Shown here one piece after another: positions 5,037-6,677 of a DNA stretch of 6,677 bases. Every line of letters starts with the position of its first letter. Position 1 is the stretch's first letter. The notes under the pieces were generated by a model that saw nothing but the letters and a program-made list of their open reading frames with translations, did not search any database and was not told the origin of the DNA. Source of the DNA: Glaesserella parasuis (GTDB lineage Bacteria; Pseudomonadota; Gammaproteobacteria; Enterobacterales; Pasteurellaceae); contig NZ_MUXW01000008.1 of the NCBI RefSeq assembly GCF_002015085.1, positions 12,489-19,165 of the forward strand, written 5' to 3'. Position numbers and translations under genes: made by a program.

Positions 5037-6224
5037 TCATTTACTTTTTACCCCTTCCGCACAAGCAAATGCCGACGACCACGCCCATTGGAAATTATAG
5101 CCACCAAGCCAGCCTGTCACATCAAGCACTTCGCCGATAAAATATAGCCCCTGAACGTTTTTCGCTTCCATTGTTTTGGACGAAATATAATCGGTATCAA
5201 CCCCACCCATTGTGACTTCAGCTGTGCGGTAGCCTTCAGTGCCGTTTGGTAAATACTGCCTGTGATGAATAAAGTGATCTAAAAAAGCAAGATCCGACTT
5301 ATTCAGTTCAGCGATAATCTGATCTTTGATCATCTGTTGCTCAATCCACAGTTCGACTAGTTTTTTCGGTAAATAGCGGGATAATACGGTTTTTAACTGC
5401 AATTTCGGCGAAGATTGACGCAGTTCGTTCAAAATATCAAGGATAGAGGCGGACGGAAGTAAATCAATTTCCACCGTTTCACCCAAATCCCAGTAGTTTG
5501 AAATTTGTAGAATAGCAGGCCCAGATAATCCACGATGGGTAAACAACATCTGATTGCTAAAGGTTTTATTACGGTTGCTTACGCTAACGGGTAAAGCGAT
5601 ACCGGATAAGGTGGCAAAAATCTTATCGTTTTCTTTCCAAGTAAACGGCACAAGGCTTGCACGAACAGGGATAACGGGAATACCAAACTGCTCGGCAATT
5701 TTATAACCTAATGGGCTTGCCCCTAAGCCAGCCATTGACAAACCGCCTGTAGCAATAATCAGATTTTCCGTCTGATAGCTTTCGCAAGCGGTCTGAATGT
5801 GGAAAAAATTTGCAGATTTTTCGATGGAACTGACCGCTTGTCGAAGCCGAATATCTACGTTGCCTTTCTCACATTCGGCTTGTAACAGATCGACAATCTG
5901 TTGCGAGCTTTCATCACAGAACAGTTGCCCCAACTCTTTTTCGTGATAACAGATGCCATAGCTTGCTAACAGCGAAATAAAATCCCAGTTGGTATAGCGA
6001 GCCAGTGCTGACTTGACGAAATGGCGATTTTGGCAAATATAATGGTTGGGGGTGACATCTAGATTGGTAAAATTACAAAAGCCACCGCCCGACATTAAAA
6101 TCTTCCGCCCGATTTTTTTGCCGTTATCCAGCACCAGTACCGATTTTCCCCCTTGCCCGAGCTGTGCCGCACAAAATAAACCTGCTGCTCCAGCCCCAAT
6201 GATGATTGCATCAAATTGTTTCAT
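5037..6224 (-). CDS. HI0933/YhiN-family NAD(P)/FAD-dependent oxidoreductase
   Basis: A flavoprotein of the HI0933-like family (E. coli YhiN), a cytoplasmic, widely conserved group of uncertain physiological role. I place the start at ATG 6224-6222 (395 residues, close to the roughly 400 of HI0933 and YhiN). There the protein begins MKQFDAIIIGAGAAG, a Rossmann GxGxxG at residues 10-15, with AAGGG just upstream. An open extension to a TTG at 6332 would add 36 residues before the FAD motif and is unlikely. Further signatures are GRKILMSGGGFCNFTN (39-54), ATGGLS in the middle, and the C-terminal GLYFIGEVLDVTGWLGGYN, which completes the flavin site. It converges on nanA and is unrelated to it by function. 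It appears intact. An inverted pair of uptake sequences lies inside it (5784-5841). Confidence 0.9.
   Translation of the reverse strand: MKQFDAIIIGAGAAGLFCAAQLGQGGKSVLVLDNGKKIGRKILMSGGGFCNFTNLDVTPNHYICQNRHFVKSALARYTNWDFISLLASYGICYHEKELGQLFCDESSQQIVDLLQAECEKGNVDIRLRQAVSSIEKSANFFHIQTACESYQTENLIIATGGLSMAGLGASPLGYKIAEQFGIPVIPVRASLVPFTWKENDKIFATLSGIALPVSVSNRNKTFSNQMLFTHRGLSGPAILQISNYWDLGETVEIDLLPSASILDILNELRQSSPKLQLKTVLSRYLPKKLVELWIEQQMIKDQIIAELNKSDLAFLDHFIHHRQYLPNGTEGYRTAEVTMGGVDTDYISSKTMEAKNVQGLYFIGEVLDVTGWLGGYNFQWAWSSAFACAEGVKSK
5784..5841. repeat. Inverted pair of Apl-type uptake sequences within the flavoprotein gene
   Basis: CAAGCGGTC (5785-5793) on the plus strand and GACCGCTTG (5832-5840) form a perfect 9-bp inverted repeat with a 38-base loop. 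The right copy extends to the full ACAAGCGGT on the minus strand (5841-5833); the left differs by one base (GCAAGCGGT, 5784-5792). They lie in coding sequence. Confidence 0.65.
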
Positions 6225-6348
6225 ATCGCCCTTTTTATTCAAAAAATCCTTTATAAACATAATCTTATGCTTTTTCGTTAATCCGCTATGAAGCGATAAT
6301 TTCTGTTTCAGTTCTTTAAATAACCCTTCCAACCTATTTGTTGTTTTT

Positions 6349-6376
6349 TCTATATTTAAATGAGTATATTCTTCAA
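6349..6376 (-). promoter_or_regulatory. Weak candidate promoter for the flavoprotein gene
   Basis: On the minus strand TTGAAG (6376-6371) and TATAGA (6354-6349) are 16 bases apart, each matching 4 of 6 consensus bases. The leader to ATG 6224 would be about 120 nt. This is a guess, since the region is AT-rich and such matches arise easily. Confidence 0.2.
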
Positions 6377-6421
6377 AAGTGAGCTTAAAGCCTTGTACTA
6401 TAAGGCTTTAGCCCACTTTTT
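6375..6421. terminator. Long terminator-type hairpin with T-tail
   Basis: The inner arms TAAAGCCTT (6386-6394) and AAGGCTTTA (6402-6410) pair over 9 bp. The helix continues with GC/GC and AAAAGTG/CACTTTT (6375-6381 with 6414-6420), interrupted by one bulge and one mismatch, for about 18 pairs around a 7-nt loop. The arm on either strand ends in a run of four or five T, so it can work in both directions. No gene in the window clearly ends here. It may serve a gene to the right of the window, or insulate the flavoprotein promoter. Confidence 0.6.
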
Positions 6422-6496
6422 ACCAACACTTTTGTCTACTATGCCAAATATCCTATCTAAATCACCGCTTTCATTAGATTTCCGCCTATTATTTCT

Positions 6497-6516
6497 AACT
6501 TTTATTGATAAAAGTT
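6497..6516. repeat. Short perfect dyad AACTTTTAT-TG-ATAAAAGTT
   Basis: A 9-bp inverted repeat with a 2-base centre in AT-rich noncoding DNA. It has the shape of an operator for a dimeric regulator rather than of a terminator, as it has few G/C pairs and no T-run follows. No regulator can be assigned. Confidence 0.35.
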
Positions 6517-6562
6517 GAAAAATTCTTGTTATTTTATTCTTAGTTTTGTGTAAATCATTGTG

Positions 6563-6578
6563 TTTTTTTTTTTATAAT
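6563..6578 (+). promoter_or_regulatory. T11 tract abutting a perfect -10 (TATAAT)
   Basis: Eleven consecutive T (6563-6573) run into TATAAT at 6573-6578, pointing rightward out of the window. There is no strong -35: TGTAAA at 6549-6554 with an 18-base spacer is the best placed and poor, while TTGTGT at 6546-6551 is 21 bases away. Any change in T number would alter the spacing. Confidence 0.4.
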
Positions 6579-6604
6579 GGGGTGGGGGAAAGGTATTTTT
6601 GAGA

Positions 6605-6624
6605 TTTCCCCACTTGTGGGGGAA
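6605..6624. repeat. G/C-rich hairpin with CTTG loop
   Basis: TTCCCCA (6606-6612) pairs with TGGGG(G)AA (6617-6624) with one bulged G around a CTTG loop. The same left arm can instead pair with an upstream copy, TGGGGGAA at 6583-6590, so two structures compete. It lies just left of the REP-like hairpin. Confidence 0.5.
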
Positions 6625-6631
6625 GTAGCTT

Positions 6632-6653
6632 GTAGGGTGGGTCTTGACCCACC
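6632..6653 (+). repeat. REP-like element: GTAG plus GGTGGGT hairpin
   Basis: GTAG (6632-6635) is followed directly by GGTGGGT (6636-6642), loop CTTG, and ACCCACC (6647-6653). A GTAG tetranucleotide immediately 5' of an imperfect or perfect G/C-rich hairpin is the hallmark of REP sequences mobilised by REP-associated tyrosine transposases. Another GTAG lies on each side (6625-6628 and 6656-6659). No transposase is in the window. Confidence 0.5.
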
Positions 6654-6677
6654 ATGTAGCCGTAACATATTGATTTT

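Noticed and set aside
6046..6291. Plus-strand 81-codon frame over the flavoprotein start
   Set aside because: It is antisense to conserved FAD-binding motifs and resembles a translation shadow.
6225..6332. In-frame 36-residue N-terminal extension of the flavoprotein from a TTG
   Set aside because: The extension precedes the Rossmann GxGxxG, which normally lies within the first 15 residues, and the ATG at 6224 gives the family's usual length and has a purine-rich site upstream.
6441..6518. A 25-codon open frame starting at an ATG
   Set aside because: No ribosome binding site, no recognisable peptide features, and it ends inside the AACTTTTAT dyad; expected by chance in AT-rich DNA.
6583..6653. 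CRISPR-like array
   Set aside because: The repeats are short, self-complementary and adjacent without regular spacers; a REP-like or hairpin block explains them better.

Overview
The window looks like a Pasteurellaceae chromosome of the Actinobacillus/Mannheimia type. Three things point there: the DNA uptake word ACAAGCGGT (the Apl-type signal) at 4012-4020 and, on the other strand, at 5833-5841; low G+C with AT-rich spacers; and a sialic-acid catabolism gene set whose proteins match the Haemophilus/Actinobacillus NanA, SiaR and YhcH families in length and motifs. Species cannot be fixed from the sequence alone.

Region 1 (1-about 1902) is the edge of a lambda-like prophage, or a remnant of one. 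It holds the end of an unidentified upstream frame, a complete tail-tip protein L with the four iron-sulfur cysteines at exactly the lambda spacing, and the N-terminal metalloprotease-like half of tail assembly protein K. Between L and K, on the opposite strand, sits a complete HigB-HigA type II toxin-antitoxin module with its own promoter and palindromic operator. K stops abruptly at the linker where its second (NlpC/P60) domain should begin, so the prophage is broken there.

Region 2 (about 1900-2640) is AT-rich. It carries an open frame with no credible start that reads in from the K breakpoint and ends at 2447. It is probably the 3' remnant of an unidentified gene, brought next to K by a deletion or recombination. 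An AT-rich control region for the next operon follows.

Region 3 (2670-4973) is a sialic-acid operon: yhcH/nanQ (sugar-processing cupin), siaR (RpiR/SIS regulator) and nanA (N-acetylneuraminate lyase), all rightward. The first two are translationally coupled, with 1 nt between stop and start and the Shine-Dalgarno inside the upstream gene. An 83-nt spacer with a pair of inverted uptake-type sequences precedes nanA. NanA splits Neu5Ac into ManNAc and pyruvate, YhcH is thought to help process sialic-acid anomers, and SiaR would control the set, perhaps with CRP, for which there is a candidate site upstream. The usual partners nanE, nanK, nagAB and the SiaPQM/SiaPT transporter are not in the window.

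Region 4 (4974-6677) has a strong hairpin between convergent genes, a leftward HI0933/YhiN-family flavoprotein gene, and about 450 bases without a convincing gene. That stretch is not empty. It holds an 18-bp terminator-type hairpin, a 9-bp dyad, an 11-T run directly abutting a perfect TATAAT, and two G/C-rich hairpins with identical CTTG loops, one preceded by GTAG as in REP elements.

I did not find a clear new multi-gene system. The best leads are the toxin-antitoxin cassette inside the tail operon, the K breakpoint with its orphan frame, and the T11/TATAAT plus REP-like block at the right end.
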